A stretch of 64,000 nt of DNA, taken from the NCBI GenBank assembly GCA_031772625.1, contig CM062817.1:949776327-949840326 (forward strand). The letters are read 5' to 3'. Shown one piece after another: positions 12,541 through 24,691 of the stretch. The stretch comes from Pinus tabuliformis. Lineage: Eukaryota; Streptophyta; Pinopsida; Pinales; Pinaceae. A program made the position numbers and the translations under genes. The notes under the pieces are model-generated. The model was not told where the DNA came from. It worked only from the letters and a program-made list of their open reading frames with translations, and did no database searches. Position 1 is the stretch's first letter. Every line of letters starts with the position of its first letter.

Positions 12541-14103
12541 TGATGGAAATCATACTGAGAGGGGGGGTGAATCAGTATTATCAAGTCAAATATTCCTTTT
12601 TCAAAATCAAATGATATACGCTACTTCAGTTAATTAAACCCACGTATATACGCAACTATGCAGAAGAAAAACCGCGTAAATAATGCAAACCTTTTAATTT
12701 ACTTTATCTTTCTGATGTTGATTGTTAATCTGTGATTCAGAAGCAAATAACCAGTAACCAGAAATAGTAAAACAGAGTAGAAAGACAATCGCACACAAGA
12801 ACACAAGATATAAGGTGGAAACCCAATGTTGGTGAAAAACACCTACTGCAATTCGTCTCTATCTTCTCTTTAATTCGAAACTTCTTTTTACAATTGTACT
12901 GGTGCAGTCCTTTACTAGTACGCAGGCTGCAACTTGCAGAGAGCTACAAGCCTCTCTCTTTTTCCAACTTCTCCTAGAAGGGAGCTACAACCCCCTTAGC
13001 TCTTGCACTAGCCAAGATACTAGTATGTAGGTGCTGGCCTACAGAGGGCTAGAACCTTATCTTTCTTTCAGGTAACACGTTTCATAAATTTTCAAACTGG
13101 ATCCACAAATAACATCAATCAAACATTCAGACTGGATCCACAAATAACATCAATCAAACATCAAGAATTTCTGCATCAACCAATCACCTTTTCACCAATC
13201 AAAACTGAATCAACATAAACACTTCTCTGACGACTGTACCCAGATCACAGTAACAGTACCATACACCAAATCTGAACCCAGAACACTGCAGCAATAAACA
13301 AAAGTAGCAAGATCACAACTCGAAATATATACGCTACTTTAATAGCCTGAAACCTGCGTGCATACGCTTCTGTGTATGGAACAACCTGCGTCTACGCCGT
13401 TTTCCTTCAATGAACCAGCGTATATATGCGCCTTCGCTTCTCTGAACCTGCGTACATATCTATAAAGGATAATTCGCTCTTTCAGATATAAATAACCCAG
13501 ATTGTCAGTTTTATAGATCAAGCAAGCGCCACAAATAACAAATCAAAATCATACAAAGATACTGTCATTCAAGCTTAAATATTATGATCCATCAATAGAA
13601 CTTATCCTTCTCTTTTGGCTAAGGTTCCTCCTTCATCCAGATCTGCACCATAACCCAATTTCCAGTATTCCAAATCTAGCACAGTGTTCTCCAAATCATT
13701 CCTTGCCACATGATCTCCTTCCTCTTTTATAGTTTTAGGCCTTCCACAATACCACGGTCCAAAACCATAATAAACCAATACCACAGACCCAATACTTGGG
13801 ATCAACACATCTGATGAGGTACCATGGTCCAAAACCATAGGTTCAAATACCAAGGAATAACTACCACGGACCAAAGGTAATTTCTCCAACATATATGCGC
13901 TTTTCCTTCCATGAAAGTGAGTGTATACTCATACGTGCCTTTGAAACGTATAACCCGCATGTATACGCGCCTTCGTCTAGATGAACCTGCGTATATGACT
14001 TTTCCTTCTTCTGAAAGCTTGAACTGATATCTGTTACCAAAGAGAGTTGCCATCAAGGGCAACACCTGTGCCATAGCTCCAATCCTCTGCCATAATGCCA
14101 ACA
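12541..14103 (-). repeat. Copia A 3' LTR
   Basis: The LTR is 1563 bp and ends TG...CA. A likely TATA box (minus CTATAAAA) is at 13725-13732. A 35-bp tandem duplication near 13096-13165 (actggatccacaaataacat) is absent from the other LTR. About a dozen palindrome-like GCGTATATACGC variants are spread along it. Confidence 0.92.
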
Positions 14104-14117
14104 ATGTCCCCCTTTGG
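14104..14117 (-). promoter_or_regulatory. Copia A polypurine tract
   Basis: The minus strand reads CCAAAGGGGGACAT, directly upstream of the 3' LTR. It is the expected primer for plus-strand DNA synthesis. Confidence 0.8.
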
Positions 14118-14874
14118 ACTTGATGGCAACCAAAAATCCTCAAAGTCATTCTCCCTCTTTGACATCAAGGGTAAAGGGTTGTACACCCCTTCAGTACATG
14201 CTGAAAAATCTGCCCTGCTGTGTTGACCATGCTCCCCTTGACTGTAGCCAAGATCTGCAAAAGAAGTTCTTCAAGAGGAACCAAGACATATACATCATGA
14301 AAGACCTTCCTATCACCAAAAGATGCAATACATACATCCATCAGCTAATCAAGTGGGGATACATCAGAAATTTACATATGACAACCAAGTTCATTACATG
14401 TTCAACCCACGCATAGTGGGGAAACCAAAATAGGCCTTTACATGACCTTGACACCATAAACGAGATACCACAAAAGAGATACATGACATAGACATGAAAT
14501 ATCTAGAACAAGACTTATGAAAGCCATTGATAGCAACAGCATTAGTCAATCACCATTTAGATCAACAACCAAGATTTCCTTTTGTTCTCCCTCTACCTTT
14601 GTTCCACCTGAAACCAACAACAGCTGTGATCTAGAACCAAAAGCTTCTAAGATAATGCCAACAATGCATTATTAGAAGATTATCTGCTCCCTCTAAACCG
14701 GTACTGGATTGGTCTCTGTCAGACCCATATCAGAATATCTTCAACCAAAGCTTGTCCCTACTGATATCCATCAAACCTCCATATACGTGACTATCTCTGC
14801 ACAAACCAGCGTATGTACAAGGATCCTCCTCAGGCAACTCGCGTACACCGATTTTTCTCTGAAATAGAAAAGTT

Positions 14875-16434
14875 TTAACAGCAAGATGATGCATCAAATA
14901 CTCCCAGCTTCTATCTGAGGTATTCAAATGTCTCCCTGGGCAGTGGTTTGGTGAGAATATCAGCAACTTGTTCCTTAGAAGGAACATACTCCAATTTGAC
15001 CTTTTGTTCCAACACTTGTTCCCGGAGAAAGTGATACTTGATCGGTATGTGCTTGGTCTTTGAATGCATGACTGGGTTCTTTGAAATGTTGATTGCACGT
15101 GTATTATCACATAAGATGGAGATAGGTGGTGTACAAGTGATTCAAAAGTCTTTCAAGGTTTGCATCATCCAAAGAAGTTGAGTGCAACAAGATGCAGCAG
15201 CCACATATTCCGCTTCAGTTGTAGAAAAAGCAATCGAACTCTGTTTCTTGCTGAACCAAGATACTAATCTAGAACACATAAAGAATGCACCACCACTTGT
15301 GCTCTTCTTTTCATCCACGCTTCTGACCCAATCTGCATTTGTATAAGCATGAAGTGTGAGATCTGTATCTCTAGGATACCATAAGCCATAGTTTTGAGTT
15401 CCTTGAAGATACTTGAAAATTGTCTTCACTGCCTGAAGATGAGTTTCCTTTGGATTTGGCTGAAATATTCCAACTATTCCCACTGCAGGCATGATGTCTG
15501 GTCGGGTACCTGTCAAATAAAGTATACTTCCAATCATAGATCTATAGGTTGGTTGATGTACTGCTGTTGATTCATCATTTGCATTGAGACTGCATCCTGT
15601 AACCATAGGGGTACATACTGGTTTCGAATCTTCCATGCCATACTTCTTCAAAATCTGCTTGAGATACTTGGTTTGAGACAAGAAGATCCCGCCTTCATTT
15701 TTTTGGATTTGCAATCTAAGGAAATATGTCAGTTCTCCAAACAAAGACATTTTGAATTCTTTCTGCATCACCAAGGCAAAGCTTTGACTCATAGCTTCTT
15801 CATTGCTGTCAAAGATAATATCATCTACATACACAACAAGTATTAGCAATTTTTCATTTTCAATTTTTATATAAATATTGCTATCTGCTGATCCCTTTGA
15901 AAAACCTTGTTGAAGAAGATATTTGTCCAATCGGTAGTACCAAGCCCTTGGAGCTTGTTTAAGACCATAGAGAGCCTTTTTTAGTCTGCATACAAGATTT
16001 GGATCATTCCCAAGGATGAAACCATCTGGTTGCTCAATATACACTTCTTCTTCTAAGTCTCCATTTAGAAAGGTTGATTTCACGTCCATTTGAAATACTT
16101 TGAACTTCTGAAAGCTTGAGAGAGCAAGGAACATTTGGATGGCCTCAAGTCTAGCAATGGGAGCAAAAGTTTCTTCAAAGTCTATTCCTTCTTGTTGAGC
16201 ATACCCTTTACACACAACTCTGGCCTTATTTCTGATTACTTCTCCATTTTCATTCAACTTATTTTTAAGGATCCATTTTGTCCCTATGACATTCTTATCT
16301 TTTGGTCTAGGAACCAACTCCCAAGTGTTGTTCTTTTCGATCTGCTCAAGTTCTTCTTCCATTGCCTTGACCCAACATTCATCTTTGCATGCCTCTTTTA
16401 CATTTTGTGGCTCAATGGAATAGAGCAATGCCAA
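14875..16434 (-). pseudogene. Copia A reverse transcriptase and RNase H
   Basis: The frame is open from 16434 to a TGA at 15142-15144 (430 codons). It resumes in the same frame to about 14875. Reverse transcriptase motifs are TKWILKNKL (residue 52 on), [18 protein letters not shown] (115 on), [16 protein letters not shown] (151 on) and the catalytic YVDD at 202-205. RNase H follows with YTNADW and [10 protein letters not shown]. After the stop come the usual copia C-terminal motifs CDNTRAINISKNP and ADILTKPLPRE. The stop therefore falls inside RNase H, and this is the main lesion in an otherwise well preserved pol end. A second stop lies near the C-terminus. Confidence 0.93.
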
Positions 16435-16575
16435 ATAACTTGAGGCTTTTGCGATTGTTCTTCTTGTTTGTACACCTGCCTCTTTCTGCCCAAAAATTTG
16501 AGATTCTCAATGATTCTTCTGAACATACCTAGATGGAGTCTTCTCTTCTATCCTTATCTGTTCCTCTGGTGCCAC

Positions 16576-18288
16576 TTAAGGTTCTTCTTCATCATCAGTC
16601 TGATTTGGAGAGTAGTCTTCATCCTCCTTGATATTTTCACAATTTACTTGCCTAGGAATGTATCCTTTTTCATCAACCACTACATCAATGCTGTCAACAA
16701 TTCTTCCAAGTATTTTATTGTAACACTCATATGCTTTGATGTGGGGAGAGTAACCAAGGAGAATGCCTTCATCTGCTCTAGGTTCAAGTTTGCCAAGATG
16801 TTCATCATTATTCTTAATGTAGCATTTGCTTCGAAAAATTTTGAAATGCTTTACTGAAGGAGTCTCACCATACCAGAGCTCATGAGGAGTTTGAGTGTTG
16901 TTCACTCGGACATTTGTTTTGTTGAGAATAACCACCGCAGCAAATGAAACTTCACCCAAGAACGTTGCAGGAGTTCCAGACTCATCAAGCATAGCACAAG
17001 AAATTTGTTGAACCGTTCTGTTCATTCTTTCCACCACTCCATTTTGCTGAGGAGTCGTAGTTGTAGAGAATTCTCTTATTATTCCATGTTCTTCACATAA
17101 ATCGAAAAATTTATTTGAGGTAAACTCCCCACCTCTGTCGGACCTGAGGCACTTAGTTTTGTGATCTGATTCATTTTCAGCCAAGGCTTTGAAAGATTTG
17201 GATTTTTCGAATGCTTCACGCTTGTGCTTCATAAGTCCCAACCCAACCATCCTGGAGAAGTCATCAATGAATAATATAAAGTATTCTTCTCCTCAAGGTG
17301 ACCTTGTCCTAAATGGACCACATACATTTGTATGGACTAGTTTAAGAGACCTGTTGGCTGATCCTTCCTTCCTAGGGAAGTTAGTTCTAGTTTGCTTACC
17401 AAACTGACATGATTTGCATATGGTGTTGTCTGGAATTTTGATATCTGGAAGACCACACATTGCCTGGTATTTGCATGCTTTCCTTATTTGTGAAAAGCTT
17501 ATATTCCCCAACCTCCGGTGCCATAACCAGTGTTCATCATCCTTGCCCAAATAGCATTGTTGTTGTCCTTCTTCAAATATGTATAGATTATTTGGAGTTC
17601 TTCTGCCTTTGATCACTGTTTTTCCTGTATCAAGATCACGAACGCTACATCCATTTGATCGAAATATTACCTCGGTTCCTTGATTGCACATCTCACTGAC
17701 ACTCAGTAGATTATGCTTCAAGCCATCAACATACAAAACATTTCCAGCTTTGACCTTTTCTTTCAACTGAGTAGTGCCTTTTCCGTTTATGGCTCCAGGG
17801 GTATCATCTCCAAAAGAAACTTTCTTACCCTTTTCTAAAGCAGTATACGATTCAAGTTTTTCTTTATCAGCTGTCCTATGCTTCGAACATCCGCTTTCGA
17901 TGTACCATAGATTTTCCTGTCCTTCTGCATAAAAATCTATCCCACATCTTTCTGGTTGTGGTTCCTTTATTCTCCATGTTCGGGTGCTTGAGGCTTGTTC
18001 CTTTGTCTGCTGAAACCTGCTCCTGCATTCAGAATCTTCATGACCGAAGTTATTACAAATAGAACATTCAATTTCATTTTCAAGGGCCGAAAAGTTGTTA
18101 TAGGTCCTTTTCGTAATCCCGATCATACTTCTTTGTTTTTGAGCTTCTCTAGTCATGATTGTCTTATAGGCAACACATTGAGCTGATTTGTGACCAAGGT
18201 TATGGAAAGAGAAACATTGGCCATTGAAGAAACTTCTGTGATTATCAAATCTACCAGCCAAATGATTGTAATTTCTATTGTCATCCAT
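16576..18288 (-). pseudogene. Copia A protease and integrase
   Basis: The region has two open stretches, 18288-17293 and 17250-16576, in different frames. The first has a zinc-knuckle-like CSICNNFGHEDSEC. It also has the protease site WYIESGCSKH, in which the catalytic Asp of the usual DSG is Glu. The integrase HHCC motif follows (LWHRRLGN, then CKSCQFGK). The second has the integrase core (CLRSDRGGEFTS, then TPQQNGVVERMNRT). A frameshift near 17270-17290 separates them. The order and motifs are diagnostic of Ty1/copia. Confidence 0.92.
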
Positions 18289-18289
18289 T

Positions 18290-19743
18290 CTTGAAGCAAA
18301 TTGAGAAGTTTTTACCTATGGCTAGTTGTAACTTTTCTTCACCCTTAAGATGGATTGCCCCTGGTTTACCTGGTAGTCTCTGTTTGTTCTTGATGTAATT
18401 TGTCCCTACTTTACCTGATGATCTCCATTGGGATTTTTCTCATTCCTCCTTGCTGCATCAAGATAACTCTTTAAGGTGGATGCTTGAGATGTTTCTCCAT
18501 TATAACCCAGACCTGTCTTGATTAGTGGAGAATGTTGTACATTGATAATCTCATCCAGAGTTTCAGATCCTTTAACAAACTTAAGATTAAGAACCTTTGT
18601 TTTCTCAATTTTTTTTCTAAGGCCAACAATTTCACATTCTAACTTCCCAAGAGATTTTTCTTTTTCATCAAGTTGACATTACAAAGTATCAATGATCACA
18701 TTCTTTTCTTCTAAACATGTCTTGAGTCTAGAAATCTCTTCATAAAAGCCATCCACATCTATAGCATCCATGTAATCATCATTTTCAAAAGCCATTAAAA
18801 GTTTATAATCATTACCTCGTTCATCTTCGTCACTATTTGATAGGCCATCACTGTCTTCATGACTGTAGTAACTTTTCTTAGTTGCATTCTGTTTCTTGTT
18901 CCATCTAACAGGTTCCTTCCCTTTGTCAATCTTATCCTTGTGAGGACATTTGGCAGCATAGTGACCAATGCTTCCACAAGAAAATCATTTGAAAGGTAAC
19001 TTACCTCGGAACCGTCCAGTACCCCATTGAAGATTTCTGACAAAATTTGATTCTTCTTCTTCTTCTGACACATGTCCTGACTCGTAGTACTCGCCTTTGC
19101 CTGAAGCCTTGAAGGAAGCTTCTCTCATGTTTGATGGACCTCCTTTCCTCATTTCATAAGCAGTTATAATTTCGTGCAGCTGTGACATTTTAAGGCTTTG
19201 TAGATTCTCTTTTTCTTCTATTACAAAAACTTTAGATTCAAACCTAGGGGACAAAGATCATAGAACTTTTTCAACCACAACAACCTCTTTTATTTCTTCA
19301 CCCAAATTTTTCATACAATTAACAATCTCATCTACACGAAGAGAATAGTTAGCCACACTTTCATCATTATACATCCTAAGATTTTCATACTGAATCCTGA
19401 GGGTTTGAAGTTTTGCTTGTTTTATCTAATCATCTCCTTCATAGCTCAGAGCAATCTTGTCCCATATCTCTTTTGCAGATTTAAACTCCATTACCTTGAC
19501 AAAGTCTGATTGAGATAGGCATCCTAATAGAGTATTGACCACCTTTCCATTTGTTTCATATTTCTTCTTCTCATCCGGATCTGTAGGAGTTGCTGATGGA
19601 AAAGTATACCCTGTATCTATGATATCCTAGACTTTTGTACCAAGAGATTGAAGATAGGTAGTAGCTCTTACCTTCCAATAAACGAAGTTTGTCCCATCAA
19701 AAATCGGTGGCCTGATTGATGCTTCCCTCTCGTAGTTGCTCAT
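18290..19743 (-). pseudogene. Copia A gag
   Basis: The frame starts at ATG 19743 (MSNYEREASIRPPIFDGTNF), about 60 bp inside the LTR, as expected for copia gag. UBN2-type gag sequence follows (LGCLSQSDFVKVMEFKSAKE near 19500). A CCHC knuckle lies near 18960 (SCGSIGHYAAKC), but its first Cys codon is replaced by a stop. Coiled-coil-like sequence follows down to 18540. Several other stops interrupt the frame. It joins the protease stretch without a clear gap. Confidence 0.85.
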
Positions 19744-19789
19744 GATGCAAGATCTTCCTTCAAGCGATCAAGCTTCTTCTAAAGAACCT

Positions 19790-19801
19790 GCTCTGATACC
19801 A
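19790..19801 (-). promoter_or_regulatory. Copia A primer-binding site
   Basis: The minus strand reads TGGTATCAGAGC, two bases inside the 5' LTR. It is complementary to the 3' end of plant initiator Met tRNA. Confidence 0.92.
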
Positions 19802-19803
19802 AT

Positions 19804-21352
19804 TGATGGAAATAATACTGAGAGGGGGGGGGGGGTGAATCAGTATTATCAAGTCAAATATTCCTTTTTCAAAATCAAATGATATACGCTACTTCAGTTA
19901 ATTAAACTCGTGTATATACGCAACTATGCAGAAGAAAACTCGCGTATATAATGCAAACCTTTTAATTTACTTTATCTTTATGATGTTGATTGTTAATCTG
20001 TGATTCAGAAGCAAATAACCAGTAACCAGAAATAGTAAAATAGAGAAAAAAGACAATCGCACATAAGAACACAATATATAAGGTGGAAACGCAATGCGGG
20101 TGAAAACCACCTGTTGCAATTCATCTCTATCTTCTCTTTAATTAGAAACTTCTTTTTACAATTGTACTGGTGCAGTCCTTTACCAGTATGCAGGCTGCAA
20201 CCTACAGAGAGCTACAACCCTCTCTTGTTTTCCAGCTTCTCCTAGAAGGGAGCTACAACCCCCTTAGCTCTGGCACTAGCCAAGATACTAGTACGTAGGT
20301 GCTGGCCTACAGAACGCTACAACCTTCTCTTTCTTTCAGGGACCACATTTCATAAATTTTCAGACTGGATCCATAAATAACATCAATCAAACATCAAGAA
20401 TTTCTGCATCAACCAATCACCTTTTCACCAATCAAAATTGAATCAACATAAAGACTTCTCCAACGACTGTACCCAGATCACAGTAACAGTACCACACACC
20501 AAATCTGAACCCAGAACACTGCAGCAATAAACAGAAGCAGCAAGATCACAACTCAAAATATATACGCTACCTTAATAGCCTGAAACCTGCATGCATATGC
20601 TTCTGCGTATCGAACAACCTGCGTATACATTGTTTTCCTTCAATGAACCAGCGTATATACACGCCTTCGCTTCTCTGAACCTGCATACAGATCTATAAAG
20701 AATAATTCGCTCTTTCAGATATAAATAACCTAGATTGTCAGTTTTATAGGTCAAGCAAGTGCCACAAATAACATATCAAAATCATACAAAGATACTGTCA
20801 TTCAAGCTTAAAGATTATGATCCATCAATAGAACTTATCCTTCTCTTTTCGCTAAGGTTCCTCCTTCATCCAGATCTGCACCATAACCTAATTTCTAATC
20901 TTCCAAATCTAGCACTTTATCAGATATTCAATAATAATTCAGATCATTCCTTGCCACATGATCTCCTTCCTCTTTTATAGTTTTAGGCCTTCCACAATAC
21001 CACGGTCCAAAACCATAATAAACCAATACCACATACCCAATACTTGGGATCAACACGTCTGACGAGGTACCATGGTCCAAAACCATAGGTTCAAATACCA
21101 AGGACTAACTACCACGGACCAAAGGTAAGTTCTCCAACATATACGCGCTTTTCCTTCCATGAAAGTGCGTGTATACGCATACGCGCCTTTGAAACGTATA
21201 ACCCGCGTGTATACGCACCTTCGTCTAGATGAACCTGCGTATATGACTTTTCCTTCATTCTAAAAGCCTGAACTGAGATCTGTTACCAAAGAGAGTTGCC
21301 ATCAAGGACAACACCTGTGCCATAGCTCCAATCTTATGTCATAATGCCAACA
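19804..21352 (-). repeat. Copia A 5' LTR
   Basis: The LTR is 1549 bp and closely similar to 12541-14103 along its whole length. The TATA candidate is at 20973-20980 (minus CTATAAAA). The palindromic GCGTATATACGC-like motifs are better preserved here than in the other copy, for example around 19917, 20563, 21139, 21170 and 21205. A G run near 19821 is longer than in the other LTR. Confidence 0.92.
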
Positions 21353-21357
21353 TTCAC

Positions 21358-21505
21358 CACTCATCTCAAAAAGCTCTGGTACTTCATCACGTAGCTTAAT
21401 GGTCTTCTTAGAGGTGGTTTATTCAACCATTTTTCTTATAGTGGACTTGGTTCTTGGTATGTGGGGAACTTGTGTTTCTTCATGGGAAACTCGTGGCATC
21501 TTACC
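21358..21505 (-). repeat. Middle fragment of the giant gypsy 3' LTR
   Basis: The 148 bp between copia A and copia B match 49590-49735, with shared words such as agcttaatggtcttcttagag. The two copia elements therefore landed about 150 bp apart in the LTR-embedded reading frame. Confidence 0.85.
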
Positions 21506-21904
21506 TGTAGGTTTTAACCCCATACAGAAATTACCTGCATAGGAATTCTAAAACACATAAAATAAAAAATGTGAGAGCATAACACATAAAACACATATAC
21601 ACACAAATTTTCTCCTGGATCCCAAAACCCGGACTACCAGCTTGATTTTTCATTGTGCTTATTTCAATGTTATAATACATATTTATACATGTCGAAGCAT
21701 CCAATACCATGGACTGAAAACCATTGCTTCCAAAAACATGTGAAAAAATCATGCACAAAACCATAAGTGGGTCCACCCAACTTAACATAGGCTCCAAAAC
21801 CCCCTGTGACCCCTCCGCTATGGAATTGGCGCAATGAAAGGGGGACTCTGCCCCCTGGTTAACTATGTGGGCTAGTCGTGGAAAGAATATAACACAACCC
21901 AACA
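21506..21904 (-). repeat. Copia B 3' LTR (with internal deletion)
   Basis: The LTR is 399 bp, against 464 bp in the other copy. It lacks about 65 bp present at roughly 28378-28440. A TATA candidate (minus TATAAATA) is at 21680-21687. Confidence 0.9.
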
Positions 21905-21915
21905 TTCTCCCACTT
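21905..21915 (-). promoter_or_regulatory. Copia B polypurine tract
   Basis: The minus strand reads AAGTGGGAGAA immediately before the 3' LTR. Confidence 0.7.
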
Positions 21916-22959
21916 GTTGTTTTCTTTCCACAGGGGGCCACAAGAGAGCTTAGTCATTTATCCATCCCTGAAACGTCCATTGTTTCTCTACACCAAGAGA
22001 ACTTCTCAGAGCTCACATATTTTGTCAATGCATCTGCAGTATTCTTCAAAGTGTCCACCCTTACCAACAACACCTTTTTGTCTTCTATCATATCCCTCAC
22101 AAAGTGATACTGAACATCAATGTGCTTTGTATTTGAATGATATGAAGGGTTCTTTACCAAGAAAATTGCACTTTGGCTGTCACAGTCTATCCTTATAGCT
22201 CCCTGTACTAACCCCATACTTGAACATAATATCTGCAACCAAACTGCTTCCTTGCTTACATGAGTGGCTGCCATCTATTTTGCCTCTGTAGTTGATAGTG
22301 CCATTACAGATTGTTTCTCACTCATCCAACTAACTAGACCTCCAAATAGGTTAAACACATACCCAGTTGTAGATCTTCTCTGATCTAGATCTCCAACCTA
22401 GTCTGCATCAACAAAGCCACAGATATCCAACACTTTGTCCAATCCTGGTCTTCCTTGGTAGCACAAACCATAATCACTAGTGCCAAAAAAATACCTAAAA
22501 ACCCACTTCATTGTTATCCAATGCTCCTTTCCCGGTTTTGACATAAACCTGCTCAATACTCCTACTGCATGTGCAATGTCTGGTCTAGTACAGACCATTG
22601 CATACATCAGGCTACCGACTGCACTTGCATATGGAACATGGGACATGCCATCTTCCTCCTCTTGTGTCTTGGGACAATTTTCAGCAAATAACTTTACACC
22701 TACAGGAATAGGAACCTTCACCAGTTTACTATCAAGCATATTAAATCTCTTGATTCAGTTTCCGAAGAATCCACAATAAGAACCGTTTTCTGCCAACGTT
22801 TCAAATCCCAACCGGGATCCATCATGAGGGCTTCTTGAATGCTTGATAGAAGAAGAGCTAATTTAAGAGATTTAATAGTAATGAGGAGAGAATTTTGAGA
22901 AGAATGTCGGCTATCCTTTTGAATAATTTTGATTTATTAATGATGAGAGTAAATTAAGA

Positions 22960-23740
22960 TGAATGTCGGTTTCCATTTTAATAATTTTAGATTAATTTAT
23001 TGATGAACTAATTTAATAATGTAAATTATTATTATGATCATTATCATAATTAGTATTAATTAATTAATTATAATCTTATTAATAATAAGTTACTTTTGTT
23101 CTAATAATTAATATTAGAATCCATTGTTAATATTATTATTATAAATAATCATAATTATTATAATTAATAATAATAAATAATATTAATATTATTAATATTG
23201 ATCATAATTAATATAATCCTAGAATAATGTATTATAATATTATAATAATTAGATATTTTTAATCTAAGATAATAATTATTATTAATATTGATTGTTAATA
23301 TTATTAATTAATTAATTATTAATAATAATAATTATTATTATTATAATAATTAATAATAATATTATTAATATTTATTTATTTATTTATTTTAAGAGTATTA
23401 TTAGTGTAATGTTAAAATTATTTGAAATGTACTAATAATAATAATAATATTAAATTTTTTATATTATAATCTTAAGAGTCAATACAAATAATTAATAATA
23501 AATAATTAAGAATTAAGAATTAATTAGTATTATTAATTGATAATTAATATCAGGACTTTATAATTAAAATTAATAATTAAAATATTTTAACTAATTAATA
23601 GATTTTAATTAATACTTAATAATCCTGATTTATAATAATAGTTAATGATAATAGTGAAAGCTATTATCATAATAACTATTGTAAATGTTTAATTATGAAC
23701 TAATTATTATTATTAATATACCTAAATTATTAAAGCGAAG
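22960..23740. repeat. Extremely AT-rich low-complexity tract
   Basis: Nearly 800 bp consist mostly of TAAT, ATTA and AATAAT words. They lie in the 3' region of the Penelope-like fragment. There is no coding frame. The tract may have grown by slippage or belong to the 3' untranslated region of the element. Confidence 0.8.
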
Positions 23741-23764
23741 CTCCTAACTACTAGGAAAGGAAAG

Positions 23765-23896
23765 GGAGAGGTAATTCTACCACCGAATACTAAACCTGAG
23801 AAGTATTGGTGACCCTAATTTTTCTGATTAGGAGAGGTAAATCTGCTACCGAATACTAAACCTAAGAAGTATTGGTGACCCTAATTTTTCTGATGA
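23765..23896 (-). repeat. Two tandem 66-bp repeats in the Penelope-like 3' region
   Basis: The units 23765-23830 and 23831-23896 differ at only a few bases. Both contain ccgaatactaaacct and agtattggtgaccctaattt. They lie just downstream of the endonuclease in the element sense. Confidence 0.9.
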
Positions 23897-23929
23897 GGGG
23901 AAGCTAGCTTCCACTAATCTCCATACCAT

Positions 23930-24691
23930 TGTCTCTGTTTAGATTATGCAGATGCTTGATAATTTCAAGAGCTTCTCTAATCTTTCGCTTATGATGTTGT
24001 TCTTCCCTTGCGATAATTGAGGCGTTTTCCAAGCAGACATGGTGCTTAGTTTTTGAGGAGTGTTCTGCCAAGGCTGAAGTACGAGATCTTTCATTCTTAA
24101 TATCAGCTCCATGTTCCCTGAGTCTCGTCTGTAGGGAGCGACATGTTTCACCAATGTAGCTTTTTCCACACGAGCAATCTATTTTCTAGACGCCCTTAAG
24201 CTGATGTCTATCGATACTGTCTTTGACAGATCTCATACCTTGCCTAATAGTTCCAGGTGCTGAGAATTGCGTGTTTATGTTTTCTTCCTGGGGATTTTAG
24301 CAATCTTATCTGTAACTCCATGAATATAAGGAAGAAAAACCCTACCACACTGAGGTTGGTCTTGGGCCTTCCGTTCATGAGATAACATCCTTCTCTCGGC
24401 TTTGTCTATTTCTTTTTTAATCTCATTTTCTTTGTAGCCTATACTCTTAAAGGTTGAGACTAAATGCTTCTTTTCTTCATTCAAATGTTCAGCATCAGAA
24501 ATTTGAAGGGCCCTGATAGAAAGGGTGTTTAGGAAACCAAATTTTTGGGCTGGGTGATGGTGGGAATCAGCGTGGAGGTAACTTTCTGTGTGGGTAGACT
24601 TCCTGAAAACCTTATGTCCTAGGGATCCATCCTCTTTCCTAATGAAGAGAACGTCTAAAAAAGGGATGCTCATGTTTTCTTCAAGCTCCAT
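23930..24691 (-). pseudogene. Penelope-like reverse transcriptase C-terminus and GIY-YIG endonuclease
   Basis: The linker is open from 24691 to 24275 (138 codons). After a frame change the endonuclease can be read as CSCGKSYIGETCRSLQTRL (24172 on), then REHGADIK, RTSALAEHS and a final REALEII near 23960. GxCxCG-SYIGET corresponds to the GIY-YIG core (here SYIG). Arg in CRSLQTR and Glu in REALE are the expected catalytic positions. In this family the endonuclease nicks target DNA to prime reverse transcription. Stops and a frameshift make this copy inactive. Confidence 0.88.

Larger units (their letters stand above)
12541..21352 (-). mobile_element. Copia A, Ty1/copia retrotransposon
   Basis: This is a complete but inactive element flanked by TTCAC at 12536-12540 and 21353-21357. 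The LTRs are 12541-14103 and 19804-21352, both starting TGATGGAAAT and ending ATAATGCCAACA. On the minus strand the primer-binding site TGGTATCAGAGC (initiator Met tRNA) adjoins the right LTR, and the polypurine tract CCAAAGGGGGACAT adjoins the left LTR. The internal 5.7 kb encodes gag, protease, integrase, reverse transcriptase and RNase H in copia order. It inserted into the 3' LTR of the giant gypsy element. Confidence 0.95.

Noticed and set aside
23820-23900. CTGATGAG-like core suggesting a hammerhead ribozyme near the Penelope-like element
   Set aside because: The core lies on the strand opposite to the element, lacks the GAAA box and a clear cleavage site, and stems I and III do not form.
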